Below are positions 1 to 9,639 of a stretch of DNA of 64,000 bases, piece by piece (within the stretch, counting starts at the first letter, position 1; the number at the start of each line of letters is the position of its first letter). The notes under the pieces were generated by a model. It had not been told where the DNA came from. It worked only from the letters and a program-made list of their open reading frames with translations, and did not search any database. Made by a program: the position numbers and the translations under genes. Source of the DNA: Alphaproteobacteria bacterium (GTDB taxonomy: Bacteria; Pseudomonadota; Alphaproteobacteria; CAAGCB01; CAG-977); the NCBI GenBank assembly GCA_024407875.1, contig JAKSVT010000003.1, forward strand, positions 1 to 64,000, read 5' to 3'.

Positions 1-98
1 TGATTACACCAATCGCAATGGATGAAGGTTTACGCTTCGCTATTCGTGAAGGTGGCCACACAGTTGGCGCTGGCGTTGTATCCAAGATTATTGAGTAA
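1..98 (+). CDS. tuf: Elongation factor Tu, C-terminal end (partial)
   Basis: Only the last 31 complete codons are present; the reading frame begins at base 3. The peptide starts [18 protein letters not shown] and ends GVVSKIIE, which is the end of beta-barrel domain 3 of EF-Tu, the GTPase that carries aminoacyl-tRNA to the ribosome. The stop lies 18 bases before the rpsJ ATG, so tuf and the S10 genes are probably co-transcribed. There is no room for an S10 leader of the E. coli type between them. Confidence 0.95.
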   Translation, partial: ITPIAMDEGLRFAIREGGHTVGAGVVSKIIE

Positions 99-116
99 TA
101 ATAAGGATTATTGATC

Positions 117-425
117 ATGGAAGGTCAAAATATTAGAATTCGTCTGAAAGCTTTCGACCATAGGTTGTTAGATCAGTCGTCTCGTGATATTGTAAATACA
201 GCAAAGCGTACAGGGGCTCAGATCTGCGGACCTATTCCTCTGCCAACACTTGTTGAAAAATTTACTGTTAACCGTTCACCGCACGTCGATAAGAAGAGCC
301 GTGAACAATTTGAAATTCGTACACATAAACGTGTATTAGACATTATCGATCCAACTCCACAAACAGTTGATGCTTTAATGAAGCTCGACTTGGCTGCTGG
401 CGTTGACGTCGAAATTAAACTTTAA
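117..425 (+). CDS. rpsJ: 30S ribosomal protein S10 (NusE)
   Basis: A 102-residue protein of normal S10 length, with the conserved [14 protein letters not shown] start, the PIPLPT segment and the [17 protein letters not shown] stretch. S10 sits in the head of the small subunit and, as NusE, joins NusB in transcription antitermination. The ATG at 117 is preferred over an in-frame TTG at 111: homologues begin at this residue, and AAGGA at about 102-106 is suitably spaced from it. It is the first gene of the S10 cluster, directly behind tuf. Confidence 0.97.
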   Translation: MEGQNIRIRLKAFDHRLLDQSSRDIVNTAKRTGAQICGPIPLPTLVEKFTVNRSPHVDKKSREQFEIRTHKRVLDIIDPTPQTVDALMKLDLAAGVDVEIKL

Positions 426-439
426 AGGATTAAAGAGCC

Positions 440-1141
440 ATGCGTAGTGGTCTTATCGCTGAAAAAATCGGCATGACTCGCCTTTTTGCGGACGACGGGA
501 AACATGTTCCCGTCACCGTTTTGAAGGTTGAGGGATGCAAAGTCGTATCTGTCCGTACTATGGACAAAGACGGCTATACTGCGTTACAACTTGGCTTAGG
601 CGAAGCAAAAGCCAAACGTTTATCAAAGGCTGTTAAAGGTCATTTTGCTAAACAAAACGTTGAAATGAAACGCAAATTAGTTGAATTCCGGGTTAGTGAG
701 GACTGTGTTCTTAACCCCGGCGATGAATTGTCCGCAAATCATTTTGTTGCTGGTCAATTTGTTGATGTTGTAGGCACATCCTTAGGTAAAGGATTTGCCG
801 GTGCTATGAAGAGGCACAATTTTGCAGGTTTGGAAGCAACTCACGGTGTATCAATTTCTCACCGTTCATTAGGTTCAACGGGTAACCGTCAAGATCCTGG
901 TCGTGTTTTCAAAGGCAAAAAGATGCCAGGACATTTAGGTGCAGAACGTGTAACTGTTCAAAATTTAAAAGTTGTTGCAACAGACGTAGAACGTGGCTTA
1001 GTCATGGTTCGTGGTGCTGTTCCAGGATTTGAAGGCGCCTATGTCTTGATTAAAGATGCAGTAAAGAAAGCTTTACCTAAGGAAGCTCCAATTCCAGCAG
1101 GTTTAAAAGCAAAAGCTGCAGCTGCAGAAGTAAAGGAATAA
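440..1141 (+). CDS. rplC: 50S ribosomal protein L3
   Basis: A 233-residue L3 with the family signature around residues 140-170 ([20 protein letters not shown], then KGKKMPGH). The glutamine in GNRQDPG is the residue methylated by PrmB in E. coli. L3 is an early-assembling 23S rRNA binder whose loop reaches towards the peptidyl-transferase centre. The protein is somewhat longer than E. coli L3 because of a lysine/alanine-rich tail, a feature also seen in other alphaproteobacterial L3 proteins. It starts 14 bases after rpsJ. Confidence 0.97.
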   Translation: MRSGLIAEKIGMTRLFADDGKHVPVTVLKVEGCKVVSVRTMDKDGYTALQLGLGEAKAKRLSKAVKGHFAKQNVEMKRKLVEFRVSEDCVLNPGDELSANHFVAGQFVDVVGTSLGKGFAGAMKRHNFAGLEATHGVSISHRSLGSTGNRQDPGRVFKGKKMPGHLGAERVTVQNLKVVATDVERGLVMVRGAVPGFEGAYVLIKDAVKKALPKEAPIPAGLKAKAAAAEVKE

Positions 1142-1145
1142 GGCG

Positions 1146-1766
1146 ATGAAATTAGATATCGTCAATTTAGACAATAAGAACGTAGGTTCTATCGAATTAG
1201 CTGATAGCGTTTTCGCTGCAGAAGTTCGTACGGATGTTTTAGACCGTGTTGTCAACTGGCAATTAGCAAATCGTCGCGCTGGTACACATAAAACAAAGAC
1301 AATCGCTGAAGTTAGCGGTACAACCAAAAAGCCTTATAAGCAAAAAGGTACAGGTAACGCTCGTCAGGGTTCTTTGCGTGCTACACAATTCCGTGGCGGT
1401 GGTATCGTATTTGGTCCAGTTGTACGTTCTCATGAACAAGACTTACCAAAGAAAATCCGTCAATTAGGAATGTGCTGCGCATTATCTGCTAAAGCTAAAG
1501 AAGGTAAATTAGTAGTAGTCGATGATTTGAAGTTAGCTCAAATCAAAACTAAAGACTTGGTAAGCAAAATGAAAAAGATGGGATTAGAATCCACATTGTT
1601 TATCGGCGGTGCCGAATTAGACAAGAATTTCTGTCTCTCAGCAAACAACATTTATGATGTTGATGTTTTGCCTGCACAAGGGGCGAACGTTTATGATATT
1701 TTGCGCCGTGATACATTGGTTTTAACCAAAGAAGCGGTTGAAAAATTGGAGGCTCGTCTAAAATGA
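1146..1766 (+). CDS. rplD: 50S ribosomal protein L4
   Basis: A 206-residue L4 with the tunnel-lining extended loop (TTKKPYKQKGTGNARQGSLR, about residues 59-78) and the C-terminal Rossmann-like half. L4 binds 23S rRNA domain I and lines the exit tunnel with L22. In E. coli it also represses its own operon through the S10 leader, but no such leader is visible here. Its stop codon overlaps the rplW start (ATGA), implying translational coupling. Confidence 0.97.
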   Translation: MKLDIVNLDNKNVGSIELADSVFAAEVRTDVLDRVVNWQLANRRAGTHKTKTIAEVSGTTKKPYKQKGTGNARQGSLRATQFRGGGIVFGPVVRSHEQDLPKKIRQLGMCCALSAKAKEGKLVVVDDLKLAQIKTKDLVSKMKKMGLESTLFIGGAELDKNFCLSANNIYDVDVLPAQGANVYDILRRDTLVLTKEAVEKLEARLK

Positions 1767-2074
1767 GTAAGCAAGAAACAAAAATAACGGATAAAATGTA
1801 TGATGTATTGCTTTCACCTGTTCAAACAGAAAAAGCAATTAGATCCTCTGAAAATGGAACAGTTGTTTTCCGTATTCCGTTAACGGCTACAAAGAAAGAC
1901 GTTAAAGAAGCTGTTGAAGCTTTATTTAATGTAAAAGTAGAAGCAGTTAATACAGTTCGCACAAATGGTAAGACAAAACGTTTCCGTAATACTATTGGCA
2001 AACGTTCTGATACCAAGAAAGCTATTGTAAAATTAGCTGCTGGTAACACAATTGACTTTACGGCAGGAGTATAA
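1763..2074 (+). CDS. rplW: 50S ribosomal protein L23
   Basis: A 103-residue L23 with [15 protein letters not shown] near the N-terminus and the basic loop [20 protein letters not shown]23 lies at the tunnel exit and is the docking site for trigger factor and SRP. It overlaps rplD by four bases and is followed five bases later by rplB. The first 10 residues are poorly conserved, so the exact start is a little less certain than the gene itself. Confidence 0.96.
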   Translation: MSKQETKITDKMYDVLLSPVQTEKAIRSSENGTVVFRIPLTATKKDVKEAVEALFNVKVEAVNTVRTNGKTKRFRNTIGKRSDTKKAIVKLAAGNTIDFTAGV

Positions 2075-2079
2075 TCGTT

Positions 2080-2919
2080 ATGGGTATTAAAACATATAAG
2101 GGTGTAACACCTAGCCGTCGTCACTTAGTTTTAATTGAACGTAGTGACTTGTACAAAGGTTCACCTGTTAAATCATTGACTGAAGGTTTGAGCAAAACTG
2201 GTGGTCGTAATAACAGAGGTCGTATGACAAGCCGCCGTATGGGTGGTGGTCATAAACGTTCTTATCGTATCATTGATTTCAAACGTAATAAGTTTGATAT
2301 GACAGCTACAGTAGAACGTTTAGAATACGATCCAAACCGTACAGCTTTCATCGCATTAATTAAATACGATGATGGTGAATTAAATTATATCTTGGCTCCA
2401 CAACGCTTGGCTGTTGGTGATGTTGTCGTTTCTGGCGACAAAGTTGACATTAAGCCGGGTAATGCAATGCCATTAAAGAACATGCCTGTTGGTACAATTG
2501 TTCATAACATTGAAATCAACCCAGGACACGGTGGTCAAATCGCTCGTTCTGCTGGTTGCTATGCACAATTGATTGGTAAAGACGCTGGTTATGCTCAATT
2601 ACGTTTGAATTCTGGCGAATTACGTTTAGTTCGCGGTGAATGCTTAGCATCAGTTGGTGCTGTATCAAACGCTGATAAGCAAAACCAAGACTTAGGTAAA
2701 GCTGGTCGTAACCGTTGGTTAGGCGTTCGCCCATCAGTTCGTGGTGTTGCTATGAACCCTGTTGATCACCCATTAGGCGGTGGTGAAGGACGTAGCTCAG
2801 GTGGTCGTCACCCAGTTACACCTTGGGGTAAGTGCACAAAAGGTAAGAAGACACGTACAAATAAGAGAACAAATGTTTATATTATGCGTACACGTCATGC
2901 TGCTAAGAACAAAGCTTAA
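2080..2919 (+). CDS. rplB: 50S ribosomal protein L2
   Basis: A 279-residue L2 with the SH3/OB core, the [21 protein letters not shown]-terminal signature and the C-terminal region [12 protein letters not shown] near the peptidyl-transferase centre. The histidine in VDHP, equivalent to E. coli His229, is kept. The second histidine of the usual DHPHGGGEG is leucine here, a position that also varies in other phyla. L2 bridges the two subunits. Confidence 0.97.
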   Translation: MGIKTYKGVTPSRRHLVLIERSDLYKGSPVKSLTEGLSKTGGRNNRGRMTSRRMGGGHKRSYRIIDFKRNKFDMTATVERLEYDPNRTAFIALIKYDDGELNYILAPQRLAVGDVVVSGDKVDIKPGNAMPLKNMPVGTIVHNIEINPGHGGQIARSAGCYAQLIGKDAGYAQLRLNSGELRLVRGECLASVGAVSNADKQNQDLGKAGRNRWLGVRPSVRGVAMNPVDHPLGGGEGRSSGGRHPVTPWGKCTKGKKTRTNKRTNVYIMRTRHAAKNKA

Positions 2920-2937
2920 TTAGGAGGATAATTAATT

Positions 2938-3216
2938 ATGTCTCGTTCCGTATGGAAAGGTCCTTTTGTTGATGGTTATCTTCTTAATAAAGCAGATAAG
3001 GTTAGCAAAGCAGGACGTAATGAAGTGATCAAAACATGGTCACGTCGTTCAACCATTCTACCACAATTTGTAGGCTTGACTTTTGGCGTTTATAATGGTA
3101 AAAAGTTTATTCCAGTTTTGGTTACTGAGAATATGATTGGTCACAAATTTGGCGAATTCGCTCCAACCCGTACATTCTACGGACACACAGCGAATGATTC
3201 AGCCACGAAGGGCTAA
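2938..3216 (+). CDS. rpsS: 30S ribosomal protein S19
   Basis: A 92-residue S19 with [15 protein letters not shown] at the N-terminus and the signature [19 protein letters not shown]. It sits in the head of the 30S subunit with S13. A strong Shine-Dalgarno sequence (AGGAGG, about 2922-2927) precedes the ATG. The gene lies 18 bases after rplB and 5 bases before rplV. Confidence 0.97.
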   Translation: MSRSVWKGPFVDGYLLNKADKVSKAGRNEVIKTWSRRSTILPQFVGLTFGVYNGKKFIPVLVTENMIGHKFGEFAPTRTFYGHTANDSATKG

Positions 3217-3221
3217 AAAAG

Positions 3222-3584
3222 ATGGTAAAGAAGAATATTAAAACAGCAATGGCCTGTGGCCGCGCAATTAGAACAAGCACCCGTAAGTTAAATTTGGTTG
3301 CTGCTTCGATTCGTGGTTTGGCAGTAGAAAAAGCTTTAACACAATTAGCTTTTTCACCACGCCGTATTGCAGGTGAAGTAAAAAAGGTATTACAATCAGC
3401 AGTCGCTAATGCTGAAAATAACCACAACCTTGACGTTGATAAATTGATCGTTGCCGAAGCTTATGTAGGTAAAGGTTTAGTTATGAAACGTTGGCAAGCC
3501 CGCGCTCGCGGTCGTGCAGGTCGTGTAGAAAAGATGTTTTCAAATTTGACTGTTGTTGTTCGTGAAAACGAGGAGAATCGTTAA
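3222..3584 (+). CDS. rplV: 50S ribosomal protein L22
   Basis: A 120-residue L22 with the C-terminal signature [20 protein letters not shown]. Its beta-hairpin lines the exit tunnel and is the classical site of macrolide-resistance mutations. The N-terminal part has the usual conserved [17 protein letters not shown]. The stop codon is directly followed by the rpsC ATG (ttaaaATG). Confidence 0.97.
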   Translation: MVKKNIKTAMACGRAIRTSTRKLNLVAASIRGLAVEKALTQLAFSPRRIAGEVKKVLQSAVANAENNHNLDVDKLIVAEAYVGKGLVMKRWQARARGRAGRVEKMFSNLTVVVRENEENR

Positions 3585-3585
3585 A

Positions 3586-4254
3586 ATGGGCCAGAAAGTT
3601 AACCCTATTGGTTTACGTTTGGGAATTAACCGTACATGGGATTCCCGTTGGTATGCAGATGCTGATTATGCTAAGCAATTACACGAAGATTTTAAGATTC
3701 GTGATTTAATCAATAGCACATTAGCAGAAGCAGGTGTTAGCCGTGTTGTTGTTGAACGTCCGGCTAAAAAAGCTCGCATTACGATTCATTGCGCTCGTCC
3801 TGGTTTCGTTATCGGTAAGAACGGTCAAGAAATTGAAAACTTGAAAAAGAAAATTCAAACAATGACCGGCAGTGAAGTTTTCTTGAACATTTTAGATGTT
3901 AAGAAACCTGATATTGATGCGACATTAGTAGCAAAGAGCATTGCTTCTCAATTAGAAAAGCGTGTTTCTTTCCGTCGTGCAATGAAGCGCTCTGTTCAAT
4001 CAGCTATGCGTCAAGGTGCAGAAGGTATTCGTATCAACTGCGGTGGCCGCTTAGGTGGTGCTGAAATTGCTAGAACAGAATGGTATCGTGAAGGTCGTGT
4101 ACCTTTACATACATTGCGTGCTGATGTTGATTATGGTATAGCTACAGCACATACAACATATGGTGCTTGCGGTATCAAAGTATGGATTTTCAAAGGTGAA
4201 ATCCTTGCTCATGATCCAATGGCTTCAGAAAAACGTATGTCTGAACAACGCTAA
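3586..4254 (+). CDS. rpsC: 30S ribosomal protein S3
   Basis: A 222-residue S3 starting [16 protein letters not shown], the universal S3 N-terminus. An upstream in-frame ATG at 3553 inside rplV is therefore rejected. The type II KH domain contains [12 protein letters not shown] (GKNG = GXXG loop), and the C-terminal domain has [18 protein letters not shown]3 forms part of the mRNA entry tunnel and its helicase activity. The SD sequence (GAGG) lies within the end of rplV. Confidence 0.97.
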   Translation: MGQKVNPIGLRLGINRTWDSRWYADADYAKQLHEDFKIRDLINSTLAEAGVSRVVVERPAKKARITIHCARPGFVIGKNGQEIENLKKKIQTMTGSEVFLNILDVKKPDIDATLVAKSIASQLEKRVSFRRAMKRSVQSAMRQGAEGIRINCGGRLGGAEIARTEWYREGRVPLHTLRADVDYGIATAHTTYGACGIKVWIFKGEILAHDPMASEKRMSEQR

Positions 4255-4271
4255 GGAAGGAATCGTAAGAG

Positions 4272-4694
4272 ATGTTAAGTCCAAAGAGAACAAAGTTCCG
4301 TAAGCAATTTAAGGGCCGTATTCACGGTACTGCTAAAGGAGCTACAACTTTAGCTTTCGGATCTTTCGGTTTGAAAGCGTTAGAACCTGAACGTGTTACA
4401 GCACGTCAGATTGAAGCAGCTCGTCGTGCTATCGTACGTGCTATGAGACGTCAAGGACGTTTCTGGTTGCGTATGTTCCCAGATGTACCTGTTTCAAAGA
4501 AGCCACCTGAAATTCGTCAAGGTAAAGGTAAAGGTAATCCAGAATTCTGGATTTGCCGTATCAAACCTGGACGCATTATGTTTGAAATTGACGGCGTATC
4601 CGAAAAAATCGCTCGTGAGGCATTTGAATTAGCTTCTGCTAAATTGCCTATCAAGACGAAAATCGTTTGCCGCGATATGTCAGAGGAGGCCTAA
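4272..4694 (+). CDS. rplP: 50S ribosomal protein L16
   Basis: A 140-residue L16 beginning [16 protein letters not shown], with the two family signatures ([17 protein letters not shown] and [20 protein letters not shown]). It contacts A-site tRNA and the GTPase-associated centre and belongs to the late assembly proteins. The stop codon abuts the rpmC ATG with no spacer. Confidence 0.97.
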   Translation: MLSPKRTKFRKQFKGRIHGTAKGATTLAFGSFGLKALEPERVTARQIEAARRAIVRAMRRQGRFWLRMFPDVPVSKKPPEIRQGKGKGNPEFWICRIKPGRIMFEIDGVSEKIAREAFELASAKLPIKTKIVCRDMSEEA

Positions 4695-4898
4695 ATGGCT
4701 AAAATTAAAGATTTGCGTGCTAAGACTGATGATCAGTTGAATGAACAAATCGTGGCTTTGAAAAAAGAATCCATGAATTTGCGTTTTCAGCAAGTTGGCG
4801 GTCAATTGACAAATACAGATCGTATGCGTCAAGTGAAGCGTGAAGTTGCACAGATCAAAACAATCTTGGCTGAACGTAGTGTAGGGTCTAAGGAGTAA
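4695..4898 (+). CDS. rpmC: 50S ribosomal protein L29
   Basis: A 67-residue, mainly helical L29 with the conserved stretch KKESMNLRFQQVGGQLTNT. It sits at the tunnel exit beside L23. The start follows the rplP stop directly, and the SD for this gene (GAGGAGG) lies inside the end of rplP, so the two are probably translationally coupled. Confidence 0.95.
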   Translation: MAKIKDLRAKTDDQLNEQIVALKKESMNLRFQQVGGQLTNTDRMRQVKREVAQIKTILAERSVGSKE

Positions 4899-4903
4899 TA
4901 TAG

Positions 4904-5140
4904 ATGCCTAAACGTATTTTACAGGGTGTTGTTGTAAGCGACAAGATGGACAAGACAGTTGTTGTCAAAGTTGAACGTCGTGTTATGCACCCAATTTATA
5001 AGAAGTTCATCAAGCGCTCTAAGAAATATTCAGCACATGATGAAAACAATCAATACAAAGTTGGTGACGTAGTTCGCATTCGTGAATGCACACCATTTTC
5101 CAAGACAAAAACTTGGGAAGTATTGGTTGAAGCAGAATAA
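4904..5140 (+). CDS. rpsQ: 30S ribosomal protein S17
   Basis: A 78-residue OB-fold S17 with [19 protein letters not shown] and the signature that ends in [17 protein letters not shown]. It is a primary 16S rRNA-binding protein of the 30S body. It starts five bases after rpmC and precedes rplN by 24 bases. Confidence 0.96.
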   Translation: MPKRILQGVVVSDKMDKTVVVKVERRVMHPIYKKFIKRSKKYSAHDENNQYKVGDVVRIRECTPFSKTKTWEVLVEAE

Positions 5141-5164
5141 TAGGGAAAGTGAAGGAATAATCCC

Positions 5165-5533
5165 ATGATTCAAATGCAAAGCAACCTGGAAGTCGCCGAT
5201 AATTCTGGTGCACGTAAAGTACAGTGCATTAAGGTATTAGGTGGTTCCAAACGTAAGACAGCGGATGTTGGCGACGTTATTGTTGTTTCTATTAAAGAAG
5301 CGATACCTCGCGGCCGCGTCAAAAAGGGTGATGTCGCCCGTGCAGTTATCGTTCGTACAAAATCTCCAATCCTTCGTAAAGATGGTCAAGCGATTCGTTT
5401 TGATACAAACGCAGCTGTATTGATTAGCAAAGACGGTGAACCTATTGGAACACGTATCTTTGGCCCGGTGACAAGAGAATTGCGTGAAAAGAAATATATG
5501 AAAATTATTTCTTTGGCACCAGAAGTTATCTAA
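5165..5533 (+). CDS. rplN: 50S ribosomal protein L14
   Basis: A 122-residue L14, exactly the typical length, beginning [18 protein letters not shown] and ending [15 protein letters not shown]...SLAPEVI. It binds 23S rRNA at the subunit interface and is the target of the silencing factor RsfS. It marks the beginning of the spc group in the E. coli arrangement; no promoter-like sequence is evident in front of it here. Confidence 0.97.
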   Translation: MIQMQSNLEVADNSGARKVQCIKVLGGSKRKTADVGDVIVVSIKEAIPRGRVKKGDVARAVIVRTKSPILRKDGQAIRFDTNAAVLISKDGEPIGTRIFGPVTRELREKKYMKIISLAPEVI

Positions 5534-5550
5534 TTTATTAGAGGGTCAAA

Positions 5551-5871
5551 ATGAAAATTAAAAAAGGTGATCAAGTCATCGTTACGACCGGTAAAGATAA
5601 AGGCAAAAAGGGCGAAGTTTTAGCTGCTATGCCTAAAGAAAATAAGGTCGTTGTCCAAGGTGTAAATATGGCAAAGCGCCACACTCGCCCATCACAGGCA
5701 AGTGCTGGCGGAATCATCTCTAAGGAAGCAGCTATCGACGTTTCTAACGTTGCATTAGTTGATCCAGAGACAGGAAAAGCCACACGCGTTGGTTTAAAAG
5801 TTGTTGACGGACAAAAAGTTCGCGTAGCTAAAAAGTCCGGCAAAGTTATTGAAACCAAAGCTAAGAAATAA
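5551..5871 (+). CDS. rplX: 50S ribosomal protein L24
   Basis: A 106-residue L24 with an N-terminal KOW motif ([20 protein letters not shown]) and the conserved [17 protein letters not shown]. It is one of the two assembly-initiator proteins of the large subunit. It lies 17 bases after rplN and 11 bases before rplE. Confidence 0.96.
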   Translation: MKIKKGDQVIVTTGKDKGKKGEVLAAMPKENKVVVQGVNMAKRHTRPSQASAGGIISKEAAIDVSNVALVDPETGKATRVGLKVVDGQKVRVAKKSGKVIETKAKK

Positions 5872-5882
5872 GGGAATGTGTT

Positions 5883-6428
5883 ATGACTGCAAGACTTTAT
5901 GAACATTATTTAAAAGTTGTTCGTCCAAAACTTGAACAAGAATTTGGATATAAGAATAAGTTGGAAATTCCCCGCTTGGAAAAAATCGTAATCAACATGG
6001 GCGTTGGTAGAGACGCCGTTGTTGATCGTAAAGCTGTTGACAATGCTGTCAAGGATTTAACAGCAATTTCAGGTCAAAAACCTGTTATTACATATGCTAA
6101 AAAATCCATTGCTTCTTTCAAATTACGTGAAGGAATGCCAATCGGCTGTAAAGTAACCTTGCGCCGTGAAAGAATGTACGAATTCTTGGATCGTTTAGTA
6201 ACATGTGCATTACCACGTGTTCGCGACTTCCGTGGAGTTCCAAACAAGAGCTTTGATGGTAGAGGAAACTATGCTATGGGTTTAAAAGAACAGATTATTT
6301 TCTTAGAAATTGATTATGATGCTGTTGACAAAATCCGTGGAATGGATATAGTATTCTGTACATCGGCAAAAACAGATAAAGAAGCTAAGGCTTTATTATC
6401 TGGTTTTGATATGCCGTTTGCAAAATAA
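5883..6428 (+). CDS. rplE: 50S ribosomal protein L5
   Basis: A 181-residue L5 with the signature [19 protein letters not shown] near residue 30 and [15 protein letters not shown]. It binds 5S rRNA and touches the P-site tRNA and S13. The ATG at 5883 gives the normal short N-terminus ([13 protein letters not shown]). Between this gene and rpsN there is a 28-base gap with an AAGGA SD. Confidence 0.97.
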   Translation: MTARLYEHYLKVVRPKLEQEFGYKNKLEIPRLEKIVINMGVGRDAVVDRKAVDNAVKDLTAISGQKPVITYAKKSIASFKLREGMPIGCKVTLRRERMYEFLDRLVTCALPRVRDFRGVPNKSFDGRGNYAMGLKEQIIFLEIDYDAVDKIRGMDIVFCTSAKTDKEAKALLSGFDMPFAK

Positions 6429-6456
6429 TTTATAGAGCGAAGAAGGATAAAATATT

Positions 6457-6762
6457 ATGGCAAAAACAAGTGCTATTGAACGCAATTTAAAACGTGAACG
6501 TTTAGCTGCTAAATATCGTGCAAAACGTGAAGCTTTAAAAGCAAAGATCGCAGATCGCTCTTTATCTGAAGAAGAAAGATTTGCATGTGTATTGAAATTA
6601 GCTCAATTACCACGTAATTCAGCTTTTACACGTGTACATTCTCGTTGTGAATTGACAGGTCGTCCTCGCGGTAACTACCGTAAGTTCGGTTTGTCTCGTG
6701 TTGTGTTGAGAGATTTGGCCTCTGCAGGTCAAATTCCCGGCATGGTCAAGTCTAGTTGGTAA
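6457..6762 (+). CDS. rpsN: 30S ribosomal protein S14 (zinc-free type)
   Basis: A 101-residue S14 of the long, zinc-independent (C-) type: the CXXC pairs of the short S14 are absent. The C-terminal signature [19 protein letters not shown] is intact. It binds the 30S head late in assembly. The length and lack of cysteine pairs match proteobacterial S14 rather than the short S14 of Gram-positive bacteria. Confidence 0.97.
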   Translation: MAKTSAIERNLKRERLAAKYRAKREALKAKIADRSLSEEERFACVLKLAQLPRNSAFTRVHSRCELTGRPRGNYRKFGLSRVVLRDLASAGQIPGMVKSSW

Positions 6763-6788
6763 TTTTTTTATATTAAGGAGATACTGCC

Positions 6789-7187
6789 ATGTCATTTTCC
6801 GATCCGTTGGGAGATATGTTGACTCGCATTCGTAACGGTCAACAGGCTCGTAAGAGCGACATTAAAGTGCCAGCTTCTAAATTACGTGAATCCGTATTGG
6901 AAGTTTTAAAGCGCGAAGGTTATATTCGTGGTTATTCACGCGTTAACGTTCGTAAAGGCATTGACGAAATTAAAGTTGAATTGAAATACTACGAAAATCG
7001 TCCTGTAATCAGTGAGATTACTCGTGTTTCTGCACCTGGACGTCGTGTATATTCATCTGTTAAAGACTTAAAGAAAGTTTATAACGGTTTAGGTATTTCA
7101 ATTTTGTCAACACCACGTGGTGTTATGTCAGATCATGAAGCTCGTACCGATAATGTCGGTGGCGAAGTTTTATGTACAGTATTCTAA
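6789..7187 (+). CDS. rpsH: 30S ribosomal protein S8
   Basis: A 132-residue S8 starting [18 protein letters not shown] and ending with the signature [13 protein letters not shown]...GGEVLCTVF. It is a primary 16S rRNA binder; in E. coli it is also the translational repressor of the spc operon, binding near rplE. I did not find a convincing copy of that mRNA site by eye. A strong SD (AAGGAG) precedes the ATG. Confidence 0.97.
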   Translation: MSFSDPLGDMLTRIRNGQQARKSDIKVPASKLRESVLEVLKREGYIRGYSRVNVRKGIDEIKVELKYYENRPVISEITRVSAPGRRVYSSVKDLKKVYNGLGISILSTPRGVMSDHEARTDNVGGEVLCTVF

Positions 7188-7207
7188 TTGAAGGGGAGTT
7201 TTGAAAC

Positions 7208-7744
7208 ATGTCTCGTGTTGGTAAATACCCTGTAGTTATTCCTGCTGGTGTAACAGTAGACATTAAAGGTCAAGCTGTTAAAGTTAAAGGAAAATTGGGT
7301 GAATTAGAATATGTTGCATCTGATGATGTAGATTTGAAGTTGGAAGATAACAAATTATGGGTATCTCCACGCAAATCAGAATTAGGAATTAATCGTTCTT
7401 CTTGGGGAACGAATCGTGCACGCTTGAATAACTGTGTTAAAGGCGTAACAGAAGGTTTTTCTAAGAAATTAGAAATTACTGGTGTTGGTTATAAGGCAGC
7501 TGTTCAAGGTAAAATCTTGAAAATGAGTTTAGGTTTCAGCCACGATGTTGATTTCGAAATCCCAGCTGGTTTGAAAGTTGCTTGTGCAACACCTAATGAT
7601 GTTACAATCACAGGTATTGATAAACAAGTTGTTGGTCAATTTGCAGCTGTAGTTCGTGCAAAACGCCCACCTGAACCATATAAAGGTAAAGGTATCAGAT
7701 ACGAAGGTGAATACATCATTCGTAAAGAAGGCAAGAAGAAGTAA
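7208..7744 (+). CDS. rplF: 50S ribosomal protein L6
   Basis: A 178-residue, two-domain L6 beginning [15 protein letters not shown], with the C-terminal signature [20 protein letters not shown]. It lies near the sarcin-ricin loop and the factor-binding site. The length is typical. It sits 20 bases after rpsH and 11 bases before rplR. Confidence 0.97.
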   Translation: MSRVGKYPVVIPAGVTVDIKGQAVKVKGKLGELEYVASDDVDLKLEDNKLWVSPRKSELGINRSSWGTNRARLNNCVKGVTEGFSKKLEITGVGYKAAVQGKILKMSLGFSHDVDFEIPAGLKVACATPNDVTITGIDKQVVGQFAAVVRAKRPPEPYKGKGIRYEGEYIIRKEGKKK

Positions 7745-7755
7745 GGATTAAGAAA

Positions 7756-8112
7756 ATGGATAGAGTAAAATTTTTAAGTCGTCGTATCCGCACACGCGCA
7801 GATTTGCGTCGTAAAGCAAGTGATCGCGTACGTTTGTCTGTTTTCCGTTCTGCTCAGAACATCTATGCTCAAGTTATTGACGATAAACAAGGCAAAACCA
7901 TTGCTGCTGCTTCTACAGCAGAAAAGGAAATTAAAGCATCTTTAAAGAATGGCGCTAATATTGCTGCTGCTACTGTAGTTGGCAAAGCTGTTGCTGAACG
8001 TGCTTTAAAAGCCGGTGTTAAAGAAGTTTTCTTTGACCGCGGTGGTTATGTTTATCACGGTCGTGTAAAGGCTTTAGCCGATGCAGCCCGTGAAGCTGGT
8101 TTGTCATTCTAA
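7756..8112 (+). CDS. rplR: 50S ribosomal protein L18
   Basis: A 118-residue L18 with [19 protein letters not shown] and the C-terminal [26 protein letters not shown], the standard L18 ending. It binds 5S rRNA with L5. The short basic N-terminus is typical of the family. Confidence 0.97.
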   Translation: MDRVKFLSRRIRTRADLRRKASDRVRLSVFRSAQNIYAQVIDDKQGKTIAAASTAEKEIKASLKNGANIAAATVVGKAVAERALKAGVKEVFFDRGGYVYHGRVKALADAAREAGLSF

Positions 8113-8126
8113 GGGAAGTAAAGAAA

Positions 8127-8753
8127 ATGGCACGTACACCTAATACAGAACGCCGTAATGGCGAAAAAGAACGCGAAAATGAACAACGTTTCGACCGTCA
8201 TGCTGAAAGAGTAGAACATTCTACAGAAGCTCAAGATGAATTGGTTGATAAGTTAGTTTATGTTAACCGTGTTGCAAAAACAGTTAAAGGCGGTCGCCGT
8301 ATGGCTTTCGCTGCTTTGGTTGTTGTTGGTGACAAAAATGGTCGAGTCGGATTTGCTTCCGGTAAGGCTCGTGAAGTTCCAGAAGCAATTCGTAAAGCAA
8401 CTGATAAAGCAAAACGCGATATGATCCGTGTTGCTTTAAAAGAAAATAGAACATTGCATCACGATGTTTGCGGTAGATTTGGTGCTGGTTCTGTTATTTT
8501 AAGAACTGCTCCAGCTGGTACTGGTATCATTGCTGGTGGTCCTTTGCGCGCAGTATTTGAAGCTTTAGGCGTTCAAGATATTGTTGCAAAGTCAACAGGT
8601 TCACAGAATCCACATAATATGATTAAAGCAACTTTAGTGGCTTTGAAAGCTCTTAATGCTCCACGTTTGGTTGCGGCTAAACGCTCTAAGAAAGTAGCTG
8701 AAATTAATGCTCAAGTTCATAGTGGCGAAAAAGCTGTAGCAGAAAAGGAATAA
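8127..8753 (+). CDS. rpsE: 30S ribosomal protein S5
   Basis: A 208-residue S5, longer than E. coli S5 (about 167) because of a highly charged N-terminal extension of about 40 residues and a C-terminal tail. The dsRBD-like signature [20 protein letters not shown] and the [19 protein letters not shown] region are intact. S5 helps form the mRNA entry and decoding region. Charged N-terminal extensions of S5 are common in alphaproteobacteria. Confidence 0.96.
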   Translation: MARTPNTERRNGEKERENEQRFDRHAERVEHSTEAQDELVDKLVYVNRVAKTVKGGRRMAFAALVVVGDKNGRVGFASGKAREVPEAIRKATDKAKRDMIRVALKENRTLHHDVCGRFGAGSVILRTAPAGTGIIAGGPLRAVFEALGVQDIVAKSTGSQNPHNMIKATLVALKALNAPRLVAAKRSKKVAEINAQVHSGEKAVAEKE

Positions 8754-8757
8754 GGTT

Positions 8758-8946
8758 ATGGCTAAGAAAAAGACATTAAAAGTAAAACAAATCGGTTCAT
8801 TAGCAGGTTGCACAAAAGTACAACGTGATACAGTTCGCGGTTTGGGATTGAGAAAAATTAATGCCGTTAAAGAATTAGAAGATACATCTTCTGTTCGCGG
8901 TATGATTGCCAAGGTTGCTCACTTAGTAACAGTGGTTGAAGACTAA
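8758..8946 (+). CDS. rpmD: 50S ribosomal protein L30
   Basis: A 62-residue L30 with [28 protein letters not shown], the family signature. The ATG lies four bases after the rpsE stop. The 61 bases that follow it carry a strong hairpin (see 8952-8981) before rplO, an unusual gap in this otherwise tightly packed operon. Confidence 0.95.
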   Translation: MAKKKTLKVKQIGSLAGCTKVQRDTVRGLGLRKINAVKELEDTSSVRGMIAKVAHLVTVVED

Positions 8947-8951
8947 TTAAA

Positions 8952-8981
8952 GTGACGGAGGTGTGTTTACATCTCCGTTAC
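8952..8981 (+). other. Strong hairpin between rpmD and rplO
   Basis: Bases 8952-8963 pair with 8970-8981 to give a 12-bp stem (two G.U pairs, no mismatches) closed by a TGTTTA loop. No T-run follows, so it is not an ordinary intrinsic terminator. It fills most of the only sizeable gap between rpmD and rplO. It could be an RNA-processing site, an mRNA-stability element or a binding site for a ribosomal protein. The structure is plain; the role is inference. Confidence 0.75.
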
Positions 8982-9007
8982 CCTAGAGAATATAGCGAGT
9001 TAAAGAA

Positions 9008-9466
9008 ATGAAATTAAACGAAATTCGTGATAATGAAGGCGCTCGTAAGTCTCGTATGCGTATTTGCCGTGGCATTGGTTCAGGCAAGCACAAAACAGGC
9101 GGACGCGGTGGCAAAGGTCAAACAGCCCGTACAGGCGTAGCAATCAACGGTTTTGAAGGCGGTCAAATGCCTTTATATCGTCGTTTGCCAAAACGCGGTT
9201 TCAATAATATTTTTGCAGTTAAATATGCAGAAGTAAATTTGGGATTGATACAGGCAGCGATTGACTCCGAAAGATTAGATGCATCCAAAGAAATTAACGC
9301 TGAAGCTTTAGTAGAAGCAGGTTTGTTAAAACACAGCTACGAAGGCGTTCGTTTGTTGGGTGATGGCGAATTGAAAGCCAAAATCAACATTAAGGTTGTT
9401 GGTGCTACTGCATCAGCAAAAGCTGCTGTTGAAAAAGTTGGTGGAACAGTTACGTTATTAAAATAA
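9008..9466 (+). CDS. rplO: 50S ribosomal protein L15
   Basis: A 152-residue L15 starting [18 protein letters not shown], with the glycine-rich basic segment [20 protein letters not shown] and the [18 protein letters not shown] signature. It is a late-assembling large-subunit protein. It is followed by a 173-base gap with a small hairpin before secY. Confidence 0.97.
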   Translation: MKLNEIRDNEGARKSRMRICRGIGSGKHKTGGRGGKGQTARTGVAINGFEGGQMPLYRRLPKRGFNNIFAVKYAEVNLGLIQAAIDSERLDASKEINAEALVEAGLLKHSYEGVRLLGDGELKAKINIKVVGATASAKAAVEKVGGTVTLLK

Positions 9467-9500
9467 TGATTATCGGATCTTAAAATCAATTTTTTAGCAG

Positions 9501-9520
9501 AAGAGGGCTTTGTCCCTCTT
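9501..9520 (+). terminator. Possible attenuator or weak terminator between rplO and secY
   Basis: AAGAGGG (9501-9507) pairs perfectly with CCCTCTT (9514-9520) around a CTTTGT loop. Only a short T-run follows (TTTT overlapping the 3' arm, then GCC), so termination would be partial at best. Its position between the ribosomal genes and secY would let secY-adk be expressed at a lower level than the ribosomal proteins. Effect inferred, not shown. Confidence 0.5.
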
Positions 9521-9639
9521 TTGCCGTGTTTATTACTTGTATTGTTTTTAAATTTGATATAAATAAGCAATATAAATTTTTTACATTATTTATTTATATT
9601 AATTTTTTACTTAAACAACTTTATTTATGGATGAAGAAA

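Noticed and set aside
9526-9639. Upstream extension of the SecY reading frame (38 more residues)
   Set aside because: The extra sequence is AT-rich, lacks an SD and does not look like any SecY N-terminus. The frame is open by chance across the intergenic gap.
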